DNA from: Bondarzewia mesenterica
Lineage: Eukaryota; Basidiomycota; Agaricomycetes; Russulales; Bondarzewiaceae
DNA: 43,844 nucleotides
Direction of reading: 5' to 3'
Assembly (NCBI GenBank): GCA_004802705.1
Contig: SGPL01000275.1
Coordinates: 1-43,844, forward strand
In this document: positions 1 through 10,836 of the stretch, piece after piece
How positions within the stretch are numbered: the stretch's first letter is position 1
Layout of the letters: every line of letters begins with the position of its first letter
Made by a program: the position numbers and the translations under genes
The notes under the pieces: generated by a model
Told to the model about the DNA's origin: nothing
The model's database searches: none
Seen by the model: only the letters and a program-made list of their open reading frames with translations

Positions 1-11
1 TCGGCGGTGGT

Positions 12-151
12 CCTGGGCCCAACCGTTGCCAACGTAGGCCTTCAGCCAGCGGTGAATCAATACCCATGCTGGGCCCAACCGTTGCTGTCGGTCTGCACCA
101 ATCCTGGGCCCAACGGTATAATACTGTCGGTGGTAGCTGGTTGGGCCCAGG
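12..151. repeat. Degenerate GGGCCC-centred repeat
   Basis: A core reading CTGGGCCCAACCGTTG or close to it occurs at about 12-30, 69-85 and 103-117. An inverted version (TTGGGCCCAGG) lies at 141-151. Three of the copies are preceded by a TCGGYGGTGG- or TCGGTCTG-like phrase, so the unit looks longer than the core. Spacing is irregular (about 57, 34 and 38 bases). The array probably continues to the left of the window. The short open frame across it is not gene-like. Confidence 0.6.
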
Positions 152-199
152 TCCGCTGGACAGTCTCTGTCGGCGAGAATGCACGTTCGGCTAGTCTGT

Positions 200-468
200 C
201 TTAGACGGTACCAAGGGACTGAATAATGTGCTAAGACCAGGTAAAGCAGTCGACGGTTATAGCAGAGTAGGGAAGGGGAGATGCTGGCCTGCTAGAACTT
301 GTTTTGCCGGTACGGACATCGAGTGTTTTGGGTAATTTGTGCCATCTGGATGTATCCTATCCAGCAACAGCTGGACGAAATTCATAGTATAACCTCTGTA
401 GAACCCAGTTTACAAACTACACAGGCAAAGGTAAAGGCAACATAAAAAAACAACACGCCAAGAAAGAC
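200..468. other. Intergenic, nothing recognised
   Basis: AT-balanced spacer between the repeat and the 3' end of the minus-strand gene remnant. I see no RNA gene, long repeat or credible coding frame. Confidence 0.5.
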
Positions 469-2789
469 TCAGCTAATATCTACAATGCCTTGCGCATCGA
501 CGATTGAAGTTTGCCTAGTGACCTCCTGTCGAGCGCCTCGAGCGTCACACCTTTTGCCCAAGTGCATTGCCAGCACATCGATCTCATTATCCTTGGCCCT
601 GCGTTTCGCCAGCGTCTGAGCAAGCGCACACACGTCGTGACGGAACATCTCCTTCTGGGCATGGACATGCCGCGCGAGGTACTCATCCAGAGGGAGGAAG
701 GAGCGCCGCTGAAGGCCTTCAGCGAGGCGCAAGCGTGAGGCTATTTTGCACGAAGAACAGTTTCCGGTTAGAAATCGGAAACCTAAGGAATGAAAGTGAG
801 TACTTAAGGGGCCGCTTTTCATTACAACCCATAAGTGCTCTGGAGGTAACCACAGATCCTCAGGGTTCTCTGCGTTGTGTCGCATGAGGGTGGCAAGGAT
901 ACGACGTAGCACCTCACTACAATGAAGGGCACCCCGATCATCAACTCCAGTACTGTCAAATGGGGAGAGTGTGTCCACCACAAATGTGCGGTCTGTCCTG
1001 TCCCATGAATATGCCGGCCTCGAAGTCAATCACAAATGAATTGTAATGCACATACCTCGGATGACCCATTCTACTATCCACACCCCACATAACATCGAAT
1101 TGGTTGGATACAGCACCGTTGACCTTCGCATGTTGTATGTCAGCCACTGATCTTGCCGCTTTGTGTCATGGCTGGTTTGTGCCCATTCGGGCTTGGACTT
1201 GTCACGCCGTGTACGCAACTTGGCCCAATTAAACGAGACAAAACGGCGATGGTTCGGCGATCGAGGTGGTTGGGTGAAAAGTTCCTGGCCAGGAAAGCCT
1301 ATTCGAAGGATTTTTGATTCAATGTCTCTGAAAGTGCGAAGCTCATCCTGATGTTCAAGCAACTGAGAAGCAGTATCTAGAAGTTCAGCTGGTAGTGGTT
1401 CTGGATAAGGATCCAACCGACCTCGGGCACCGCCAGACGCGAAAGAACATGCTCGCGCCACATTTGCTCGCAGCATTCGAGAATAAACGGCAATTCCTTC
1501 GTGTTCTGCAAATCAGCAGGGATCTCCCATACTGCAAGCTCCATATCTCGCGTGCCCAATCTGGCGCTCAGGATTATAGTTCGTGTCTAGTTGCATTTGG
1601 CATACTGACAACGTACCTCGCATGCGAAAGACTACAAGTCTTCCTCCCTCCACTAAACAGCTCCTTGCAGCGCCATTTTCCGATTACCCCTCGAGCTGAT
1701 GTTCCACCGCAATTTGTGCACCTGCTTTCATGTCAGATTGAGGAGCTGGACCAAATCGTAAGTCCAAAAAAACCTTTTGTACTTTTCGGTGCAGGATAAG
1801 CATATCATCTGAAGGAACCTACATGAGAACGAAGGAAAATTGAAAGCTTCAGAGCGCACCTCTGCAGTGAACGATATCGTCGACCGCTCCTTCGCAACGA
1901 AGCCTCCATGGCCCTTCATGTGTGAACACACATCGCAGATCGCCGGGGCATTCGTATCCTCCATCTCGCTCGTTCGCTTGCGCGTCGATGTGCTCGGGAT
2001 GGACGGTTCACATTCTAGGCATCGATACACCATGTCATAAGGCACATTCAGTTCCTCCTTGGATCCGCGCAGCATCATTTTGGCCATGAGCACCCCGCAC
2101 TGCGTGCAGTTGACATTCTTATCTTGGATGACCTTTCCCTGTCTCTTCCTAGCAGTACCGCCCGTAGTTCCCGCAGACGGCTGTGTTCCTGGAGAATCCT
2201 CACTCTGGTACTCTTCAACAGCATCACGCTCCTGCGTGGTGGGATAGTGCGATCCTAAGGAGCTGTCTGGGACCTGGTCAAAAAGTAATGGGATCGTGCC
2301 GGCATAAGTGCCATGGAAGAGATCGTCGACTGACGGCTCAAACCAAGAGTCAGAATTATCGCTAGGGCCAGATGGGATAGTTCCGAAGGACTAGGAAGAG
2401 GTGATTGGTGTCTGAGCTGCATTGATAGAAGAGCCGAACTGCTCAGAATCGGGATTGGCAAACGCAGAGGAATTCCAAGGACTCGATGTAAACAGGTTGT
2501 TCTGCGCACGACCTTCTGCCTTGACGAGAGCGAGAGCGAGCTCGGCCTCGCGTTCTTTCCGCCTCTCTTCTGTCTCCCGCCACCCTGCCTCCGCTATTTG
2601 TAGCTCCAATTCTCTGATCCTCCGTGTTTCCCATAATAGCTCAAGCTGGATCGCCTGTTCTGGCAAGGGACCGACATGTGGGACAGAGTTGAACGTTTGC
2701 TGGAGAGGTATGGAAGGAAACTGCTGTGTATTGTTGAAAGTTGAACTACTGGATGAGCCGGCATATACGCCGTTGACATAGGGGTCCAT
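469..2789 (-). pseudogene. Decayed Cys-rich basidiomycete family protein
   Basis: Reading right to left, a Met at 2789 opens a frame with a Ser/Asn-rich start and a Glu/Arg-rich coiled-coil-like stretch. An in-frame TAG at 2391-2393 follows, and the same frame then stays open to about 1840. This second part carries CTQCG, RCLECEP and CDVC pairs that look zinc-binding. Short introns lead to CLSC, CTNC and WRCKELF...KTC motifs. A later exon (about 1377-1520) ends its natural frame at LAVPEV, and the continuation (PYPEPLPAELLD) is in another frame, so there is a shift near 1411-1425. The C-terminal exon ends at 469. The architecture recalls an unnamed family I associate with mushroom genomes; I know no function. 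The stop and the shift suggest a pseudogene, though sequencing error is possible. Confidence 0.5.
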
Positions 2790-2899
2790 TGGCGGTCGCA
2801 CCGTTGGTGACACTGGTAGGCACTTGTTGTATAGAACTGTTGTGAGTCGAATGCACAGGTCTTAGAATCCGCAGCGAATCCGAAATGTGATGCCCCCGG

Positions 2900-4341
2900 A
2901 TAGATCATGAATCATTCATTGTATCAGCGCTGGTCTTACGTACGTAGGCCTATTTAAAATAGACCTATAAGTGAAGTTCGAAGTTGCCGATCATTACATA
3001 GAAGTGCCGGTTGCTGTCCTGCCAAAGTTACTTTTGGTTATTCGCTGGGCCGGTACGCGACTTTGTAAATCATTGCGCATATCTCCAGCAAGGGATGCGG
3101 TACTGCATGCAACACGAAAGGTATCTGCCCTTGTGATATATTTTGCTTGGTCATACTGAATCGGCATGGGGACGTATCTAAGTTGTTTGACGCGAGGAAT
3201 CGAACCATCAGCGAAAGGGCAGAAAGTATCCCTCGCAAGGGAGACACGGGATTCTCCGTAGAGTTTAGTCAGACAAAGGATTGCCTATTATGGCAATGTA
3301 AGAACGCACAGATTTTGACCGTCACGAGGGATAGTACTGCAAGAATAAAATACAAAGGGATTCTGCATAATAAATTCTTACCGTAGATCCATGATAAAGA
3401 CTAACTTTGGTCAAGTATGCCTGAAGGAAAAAAAATAAGGATGCACAATAGAATCCACGAGCAAACATAGTCGGCAAAATGGATTGCCATGCCTCAGCGT
3501 CGGCAACAAAACTGTGACGAGTTCAGGTCCGTTCCATACGAATTTTAGTATTGGGGTCTATTTTCTGCATATTAAATTGTCCTTTGAAGTGTAAGTCAAA
3601 TACAGGTAAGTTACGATTCCCGAAAGGGAAGCATCACTATTACAAAGTGACGCGCCTTCGTCTTTACCGGTAAGTGAGACAACAAACTAATATTAGTAGT
3701 TTGACTTGTTGCCCGTTCTCCAGAATAAAACCACGACAGATGTGCCTTGCACGGGCCACGCCTTGAACAAGATGATGGCCGAGAGATGAACGTCGTGTGT
3801 GCGAGTGACTGGGGCGTTGGCGGGTGGATTTGTGAGATAAGTGGGGACCTGTTTTGGCAGGGCTGGTTGGACACGCATGGCGGCGCATGGTCCCCAGAAG
3901 CGCGCGTCTGGCCCATACCACTCCTTGTGTCTTATACCATCCCCCCTTTTTTCGCCTGCTCCTCCTCGTCCTCTTCATCCCAACCCTCGTCCGTGCTTTC
4001 TGTTTTCCCCCTCCTCTGCGTGTTCTGGTGAGTCAGTGGGATCCTGTGGGATCGCCTGTGCAGCCACACTCTGAACCCTTACAATCAGTTACAATCGCCC
4101 TTCCAATTTAAAGCCCCGCCCAAGTCGCCCGCCGGCCTTTGACATCGCCCTCTGCTTTGTCCCAGCAGCGTCCTCCAGACGATGTTCCCTCAAACCGCCT
4201 GCCCGGGGCCCTGTCGTCCCCCCTTTCAATCTCTATTCCATTTCTTCTTCTTCAAGTCTCCCTTTCCCCTCCTTCCTGCCTGCTTCTTTCGCCAAGCAAG
4301 TTCCCTGTCCGCCATTCATGCCCTCCTCACGCCAGTAATCC
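2900..4341. other. Intergenic; pyrimidine-rich kinase leader
   Basis: From 2900 to about 3900 I see no credible gene on either strand. From about 3940 to 4340 the + strand is strongly C/T-rich, which is typical of fungal promoters and 5' leaders, and it runs directly into the kinase Met at 4342. The short frames here are shadows of that composition. Confidence 0.5.
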
Positions 4342-5185
4342 ATGGCCATTCCTACTTCAAGACTCAAGAACGCGCACTCCAGGAAGGACTCCGCCTCTTC
4401 CTCTGTTGTAGCAGACGTACTCGCCCAAGGCGATATCGTCAGTGGAGGCATCCCGCTGCAAGGGGAGCCCATCCGACTTGTCTCTATTCGAGCTCGGTCA
4501 TCTGTTGCGGTTCACAAGCAGCCAGCCCAGGAGTTTGAAGTCATCAGGAAGCTCGGCACGGGCAGTTATGCCGTCGTCTATCTCGTGCGCGAAGTCCTTT
4601 CTCGCTCTGCCCCCTCGGATGACGACCATATCTACCCCGGCGGACGTCTTGAACTGGATGAGGTGAACGTCGGCCATCCCTCTATCGAGTATGGATGCGA
4701 TTTTTCCATCACGCTGTTGTCAAAAGCGAACCTTGATGAGGAAGCTTTGGCTGCACAAATGTTTGAGGTGACTATATGCGCCTTTCTTGTTCAGTCTCGT
4801 CTGGTTCTGAACATCTGTTATATCAGGCCACTATCCATCAGTCGCTCCCTACCCATCCGAACATCGTCACCCTCCATCAGATGCTTGAAACCTCTTCTTA
4901 TTTACTTCTTGGAACAGGCTTGTGATCATTTCGACGTAGACCCTTCTGATGACTCTGTCCTATCTTCTTCTCGCACCCCACCGACCCCGAGCATCTTGTC
5001 GTCGTTGCCTTCAGCTAAGTTGCTTTCGTACACTCGCCTTCGCCTCATTGCGTCTATGTTCTCACAGATGTGCGAAGCCATCGCAGTGTGTCACGACACC
5101 TCCATTTTCCATCGTGATATCAAGCCTGAGAACTTCATCGTTATGATGGCTGGCAGACAAATGGTGATGGCAAGAGGGAGCGCAG
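4342..5185 (+). pseudogene. Ran1-like Ser/Thr kinase, 5' fragment
   Basis: Met at 4342 opens a kinase N-terminus with the glycine loop GTGSYAVVYLV. A normal 59 nt intron (4768-4826) follows, then THPNIVTLHQMLE, a Ser/Pro-rich insert, and the catalytic loop HRDIKPENFIV. It resembles the Ran1/Ksp1/Vhs1-type kinases of basidiomycetes. It is broken in three ways. About a dozen residues between LLL and FLEQ (the hinge region) are missing near 4910, with a change of frame. One base is missing after FIV near 5143, before the expected T-D-G-W. The frame then ends before any DFG or APE motif, at the join to OLA1-derived sequence around 5186. The whole activation segment and C-lobe are absent, so no active kinase can be made. 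The intron is retained, so this copy did not arise from mRNA. Confidence 0.75.
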
Positions 5186-5766
5186 CCTGAAGAGGCTAGG
5201 ATTCTCATACCAGACCCCCAATTTGAGTGGTTGTGCAACTTGTGCAAGCCTGCATCCCATATTCCCGCATTCCTAACGTGTTTAGATATTGCCGGTCTCG
5301 TCTTCATATGTTCTCATCGGTTCTGTCCTTGAGTGCACGTTTCCCAACCTGCATTGATAGGGCGCTTCGTCTGGAGCTGGTCTTAGAAATGCTTTCTTGT
5401 CTCATGTCCGTGCCGTAGACGGTATCTTCCAGGTTGTCCATGCCTTCGACGATTCAGAAGTCATCCACGTAGAGGGCGACGTCGATCCTCTCCGTGATAT
5501 GGAAATTATCAAGACGGAATTGAGGCTGAAGGACATCGAGTGGGTGCAGAAATCCTTGGAGAACCTCAAGAAGAGCGGTCGTTCACTGGGGAGCTCGTCG
5601 TTGGCAGACAAGGCCAGGAAGGAGGAGATTGTGAGATCTCTTTGTTCGCTTGCTCCACTTTTTGTTGATTCGTCGATAGGCTACTATCGAGAAAGTCCTG
5701 AAGTTGTTGACTGAGGAGAAGAAGGACGTGCGGAAGGGTGACTNGACAAATAAAGAGGTGCNTTGA
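5186..5766 (+). pseudogene. OLA1: OLA1/YchF ATPase gene, internal fragment
   Basis: From PEEARILIPD the reading matches the middle of Obg-like ATPase 1: FEWLC..YKPAS-type segment, PAFLT, DIAGL, then after an intron-like gap NAFLSHVRAVDGIFQVV, HVEGDVDPLRD and LKKSGRSLGS. A second intron (5631-5679) precedes KVLKLLTEEKKDVRKGD, and homology stops after NKEV at about 5760. OLA1 is a cytosolic ATPase of the TRAFAC class that associates with ribosomes. The N-terminal P-loop region, the NxxE motif and the C-terminal TGS domain are missing here. The GLG before NAFL reads GLR, and the first intron boundary has lost its consensus. Two ambiguous bases (5744, 5762) fall in the last exon, and one decides Trp versus stop. 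A functional copy must lie elsewhere in the genome. Confidence 0.8.
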
Positions 5767-6780
5767 CAGCATATAAAGTGCAACGCGCTCTATTCCGCAC
5801 ACTTTTCTACGCATGATGACAAAGAGCTTGATGCTTGAATTTTAACCCAGCTCGTCGAGGCGGGAGTAATGCAAGGTCAACGTCAAGCTCTTTCTTGGAC
5901 ATTTATGCTGATGATCGTGATATCTTCGTTCACGCTCGGCTACCGTGCCACGCCGCTCCCATGTTCTGAATCGCTCCAGGTCTTCCATCTCTTACCTGAC
6001 GCCTGCGCTTCACTTTGTACTTACATTTTGTGCTCATTTTTGAATTGAAATATATGCATGTCTGCTAACCAACTAAATGATGAGGCCGGTAAAGTGATAT
6101 GTATGTAGTCTGCCAATGAAATGATGAGATAACTTGTGAAAACTTTCCAAAGCCATCCATAGCTATGGATCCCTTATTCTGACTAGGGATCACAAGGTCC
6201 TCAATGTATGGTCTTTCAAAATATGACAGGATGGAATGTGTAATTACTTCGTAAAATTTGACTTAAATTCCGGCAAGTATACATGCTTCTGTCTTGAGAC
6301 ATTCTAATCTATTCATTGTCTGGAAGAATGTGGTCAACGACCACTTTCTGGAGTATCCCTCCATCAGCAAAAGGGCACGTTTCCTTTTTTAGACTTTAGC
6401 GACTTACACGGCTTGTACAAGTCGTCCAAGTGCCGACAGTGAACTACTTGTGAACTGGTCAATTCAGACAAGTGTTCATTTTGTCAGTACATAAGTAGCA
6501 TAAAGGTATGTCCCGAGTTCAGCCAAGTCATTCATTTTCGCCAGAATACAATCCCTTACAGCTGATTTATCAGTAGATCCTGTTTTCTCAGCTGGTGTTC
6601 TGTTTATTTTATCGGAGGATTTTTTTTTTACCCTTTTTTCCTGCTATTTTTAGCATAGGGTAGAATATCAAAAATACCACATGATATTGATTGATCACAA
6701 TCATGAGTACAAAAAAGGCTAAAAAAAAGACGGCGGCTCGTAAAACATTGTTCCTGTCACGAGCACCCAGCCATACTCGT
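5767..6780. other. Intergenic, nothing recognised
   Basis: AT-rich spacer between the OLA1 fragment and the 3' end of the minus-strand acidic-tail gene. It contains T-runs near 6600-6670. No credible coding frame, RNA gene or long repeat was seen. Confidence 0.5.
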
Positions 6781-8211
6781 TCACGCCGCCTGCTCCAGCA
6801 CTTCACCGTCCTCGATCTCCTCAATCTCCGTGCCCTTAACCTCCGTGCCCTCAATTTCTGTGCCCTCAAACTCCGTATCTTCGATCTCCACCGCATCCTC
6901 ATTCTCCTCCAAGTCAATCTCCGCATCCTCATTCTCCATGGCCTCGCTCCTCTCATTCTCCCTCATGTCCCCATCATCCATTACCGAGGAAGCTCCTGTT
7001 CGTGCTGAGGGGTGAAAGATGCCGGCATGCGCTGCGTCAATGCGATGGATGCTGTGAGGAGAGACATCGGAGAGGGTACGCACCTTGTCTTCCAATGAAT
7101 CCACGACCGTAAACTCCATGAGCGGGAACCAGTGTTGAGGCGCATACCTTCCCTTCCCTACCTTGGCCAGCATGAGATTCCCACCGGTGTACGAAAATAC
7201 GGCCCGGTACTTCGCCTTGACCGCGCCCGCCTTGAGCTCCCTCAGTCGATGATGACGCACAACGTCCAACGCACCCGCCATCACACACGCGCCCAGACTT
7301 CTCACAAACACCTGCGTCAGCATCCCCAACTAGTCGCGATCCGCAGTGACTTGACCTGTTGCTCGTGTGCCATCTGCGCACCGCCGCTCGTACACGTCCC
7401 ATTCCGCTGGATGTCGATTCTGCACACGAGATCGAGCTTCGCAAAGTGGTCCGAGCAGAAACCTTCGTACACGTTGAACAGCGCCACCTATCTATGTGCG
7501 ATACAAACAAAAAGGGGGGAAAGAAAACATGCCCAACATGGTGATGAAAATAAAATACACATGAATGGGGAAAGAGGTCGACTAGCAGTGACTTGACCCA
7601 AAGCGCGTCGATACAAGAAAAGCGACAAGAAAGAAAAAAGCAAATCAGCAAAGCACCCACCTGAGTGGTAAACAGCGTCGTAACCTCGATGATCGCCTGC
7701 TCGAGCACGTCGATGCCCTCACCGTGACCCACGCCCAAGCCCGTGTCCCAACTCGCGCGCTCGCGGCCCATAAACTCCTTTTCGATGACGGGAAACCGGA
7801 CAGGAATGAGTACGATGCGCAGCTGGTCGACAAAGGCCTCGTGAAAGGCAAGCAACTGTGCGGCGCGGTGCTGCATGCCCTCAATGTCCACTTCAGAGTG
7901 CCAATTGCGCGAGCGCTCGCGTTCCTTGCCTTGGGCCATCTCGACGCGCTCTTTAGAAGTCGATGCGGAGGAGGGGGTGTGTTGGGCTAGGAGGGCAACG
8001 TGACGTCTTTTTCCTTGTCCTTGATGGGCGAGAGGGAGGAGACGGTCGGGAGGATAGTGGAGAGGTCAGCGTGGGGGGAAGACGAGGTGGAGGCCGAGTG
8101 AGAGGGCTTGAAGAGCAGGGTCGGGGACGGCCTGGTCAGAGTGAAATTGAATGAGAAGGAAGGCGAGAGGGGCTTGGGGTGACTGGCAGAGAGGATGGAG
8201 AGCTGGTGCAA
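6781..8211 (-). CDS. Conserved-looking protein with acidic tail
   Basis: Four minus-strand exons can be read: about 8211-7661 (frame problem below), 7487-7356 and 7311-6781, joined by GT-AG introns in phase 0. The first exon gives a Ser/Pro-rich leader, then AFHEAFVDQLRIVLIPVRFP, and later GVDVLEQ-type helices reading into FTTQ. The second exon has VALFNVYEGFCSDHFAKLD. The last exon has VFVRSLGACVMAGALDVV and KVGKGRYAPQHWFPLMEF, and ends in Glu/Asp-rich repeats of E-G-T-E-I/V. The leader frame from Met 8211 ends at a TAG at 7987, while the core frame continues one base away, so there is either a frameshift at about 7990-8010 or a downstream start at 7939. I do not recognise the family. It looks soluble and helical. 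Confidence 0.55.
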
Positions 8212-8539
8212 GTAGACAGAAGTAGACCTAAAATTAAAAAAAAGTGTTTTGAAGTCAACGTCCTCAGGCCTCAGGCCTCAACGTCAATGGCAATGACCGT
8301 GTTCGTTTGCCCATGTAGTTCGCTGGGCGGTGCATGACTTGCATTGCGTCTACGACGAATGAGAATGCCGCAAGCATGACAGCGGCGAGAGGGCAGGGAC
8401 AAGAGAGGACGAGGCCGCGCGTCGTATGAGTCGTATGCCAGCTGACTTTCAATTATGATGAGTAAGCAAATCTTTTTTTTTCCTGCCAAGTCGCAACTTC
8501 GTCGCAACTTGTATTCGCACGCACCGTCGCACAAGCACC

Positions 8540-9290
8540 CAGATATTTACCCCCTCCCCCAGCAGTGACATTGATAACACTACAGTCCCCCGCCCAGGCA
8601 CAACAGCAGGAGGTCGACCTTCAACACGTGCAACCGTCGTCGAGGATGTTGTCGAACCAGCCGATAAAGATCCTCCTCTCACTCAACGGGGCCGCAAGCC
8701 ATCCGTTATAATAACGGATGCGCAGGTCGATCTCTCCTCCCCCGAATCTGCTTCTCTAAGGTTCCCTTCACTTTTCTCGAACGATTTTGGTCTAACTGCT
8801 TTGTTATACCCCTCCCCAACTGCCGCGAATGGCATGAACTATGGTGAAGATGTCCGCCACAACAGTAATCACAGCGAGTCCTTCAGTATCTAATGTCCAA
8901 CCATCGAACTCGGGCTCAGTGATCTCTTTGTCGACTCGACCGACAGCCCTGGCACCTGGTCTTCTGGTGGCTTCAGCAGCAACAACGATTCAAGACACGA
9001 TTTCGGTGACCTTCCCCATCACGACTTGGACGTTGAGACGAAGCCGAGTTTTTCTTCCAACACCTACGACGACATCTCAGCATATCCGCAGGCGAGTCTG
9101 GTTCAATCGCAGGCCACGCAGCAGGAGAATCCCTCCAGACCGTGGCACTATCGAAGCTTGGATCCAACACCTCGTCAACGTCAACGTCAACCCGGCCATC
9201 ACTGAGCATTAGGACGCAAAGTGCGACTTCACGTTCATCTGCACCTGATGCGACAGCCAACAATTTGGCTAGTCAAATTTCTATATTTGA
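8540..9290 (+). pseudogene. Broken Ser/Thr/Gln-rich coding frame
   Basis: After an AG at about 8538 one + frame is open to about 9207, apart from a single TAA at about 8892. It reads TVPRPGT, ATVVEDVVEPADKDPP, SPESASLRFPSLFSNDFG, then beyond the stop LGLSDLFVDSTDSPGTW and QASLVQSQATQQENPS. A second frame then carries SKLGSNTSSTSTSTRPSLS and ends at a stop at about 9289. Such composition is common in disordered parts of fungal regulators, but no domain is visible. No start Met is evident. I read it as the remnant of a 3' exon. A single-exon artefact of composition cannot be excluded. Confidence 0.35.
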
Positions 9291-10836
9291 ATAGAGGCGC
9301 TGTTGATGTAGTTTGCGCAAAATGACACGTACTTGGGTCTGTTCGATACCGTGCCAGACACGCTCAATCCCAGTGTATCCCTCTCCCCTCTTCTCTAAAG
9401 TTCCACCCACCCGCTGACTTATTTGACTCCTTTTTTGTTGGGCGACATCGCCACGTGCAGATGCAACGGCATTAATAATATACTCATCGGACGTGACATG
9501 GCGCGGTGAGGGCTCGCGAAATGACTGCATTTTTGCAGAGCAAGATGCAGACTTGCCCTGGATGCGAGGTTTGCACGTTGTGCAAGTTCTTTTTTTTTTC
9601 TTTCATTTATCGTCATGTTTGCTACCCTTGCGCTTTGGTATAGTGGTTCGTGCCTGCCGCAGACCAACCTTGCCATCAGACGGGGATGTGGCTGCAGAAG
9701 CCAGACTTGGATGCGGGCAAACAGCGCATCATCTCGGAGGCGCACGGCACATTTATTTCTAGCGTACGGTGCAGAGCACCTCCCTTACAATTTTCACTTT
9801 ACTTTACTCCTTATTTGCTTTTTACACTTACTATGTCAATAAGTTGTCAGACCATAATGTGTACGAAGTGGCTTTTTGATCACTTATGGTTACCTGTACA
9901 ACTATGGTATCTACTTGTATGACTGGTGGCAAGACGAGAGGGTTTGAATTCAAGGCAGACAGCTTGTACCAAGTTGCATACTACTTGAGACTACTTTTTT
10001 GCACTTGCGTGTGATTTTCAAGAACTGGGCCTTTTGTTCAGGCAGCAAGCTGGTTTAAGCTATAAAAAGTGAAGTAAGTAAATGTGCCATTTTGCTGATG
10101 TCATCAAGCGTTGCGATAGATTTTTTTTGCGCGTTTGCTGATGTCATGATTCCCTCAGGTCGCATCTCACCATTTTGATCGAATATGCAGCATACCCATA
10201 AATCCTCGGGCTCATCCTCCCGCTGGGGGTGGAGTTGCTGAAACATGCCCTCCGAACATACCAAGATGATTTTCAAATGCTATAGATCCGCTTGGGATAT
10301 TACACAATTTGTGAGTTCAAAATGCTTTGGACCCGGCAAGGTTGGGCAGACCTATCCTAGATCCACCTCACCGAGCTTCACCTAGTATTTTCAAACTGAT
10401 TCACCTGTTTTATACAGGCTTACATGGTCTCTACAGAGTCGATTCGGCCGATCGCGTATGTTGACTGTTTCTGTACTTGCTCTTTTTTTTCGTTTCAGGG
10501 ATGACTCGTTAACGTTTTAACAGTTATCATTCTCGTCAAATCTTCTGTATGACTACTTATTTATCTTGCGACTCGCTGGCTGGCCCTATTAAGTATTAGT
10601 TGGAATAATTTATTACCTTTGATGTGACCTACCCTAATCTCCGTACAGTACCTAGCAGAAAAACAACGGAACCCGAGATTGGCGGGACATCCGGGCCGGC
10701 TCCTGCCTAAGTTCAGCGGTCAACTTTTCGTCTCTCCTGAGTCTTCAGGTTAAACTTGTCAGATCATACAGTTCCTGTGCTGCCAACGCGCAGCCTTCCT
10801 TTCATCATCGACCCATCTAGCTTATTTGTAGCCATC
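9291..10836. other. Intergenic with weak coding traces
   Basis: A minus frame at 9273-9530 and another at 10055-10276 (the latter with LVCSEGMFQQL and EDLWVCCIF) look somewhat coding-like but are isolated and unrecognised. At about 9630 there is a tRNA-like 5' half (see findings). From 10280 to 10836 I see only AT-rich promoter-like sequence before the membrane protein gene. Confidence 0.35.

Noticed and set aside
3196..3206. Perfect B-box (GGTTCGATTCC on the minus strand), possible tRNA or SINE
   Set aside because: The flanking bases do not form a T-stem and there is no A-box or acceptor stem at the right distance.
10756..10836. Earlier start for the membrane protein gene
   Set aside because: The frame is open upstream but begins with TTG; the first ATG is 10837 and has a good context.
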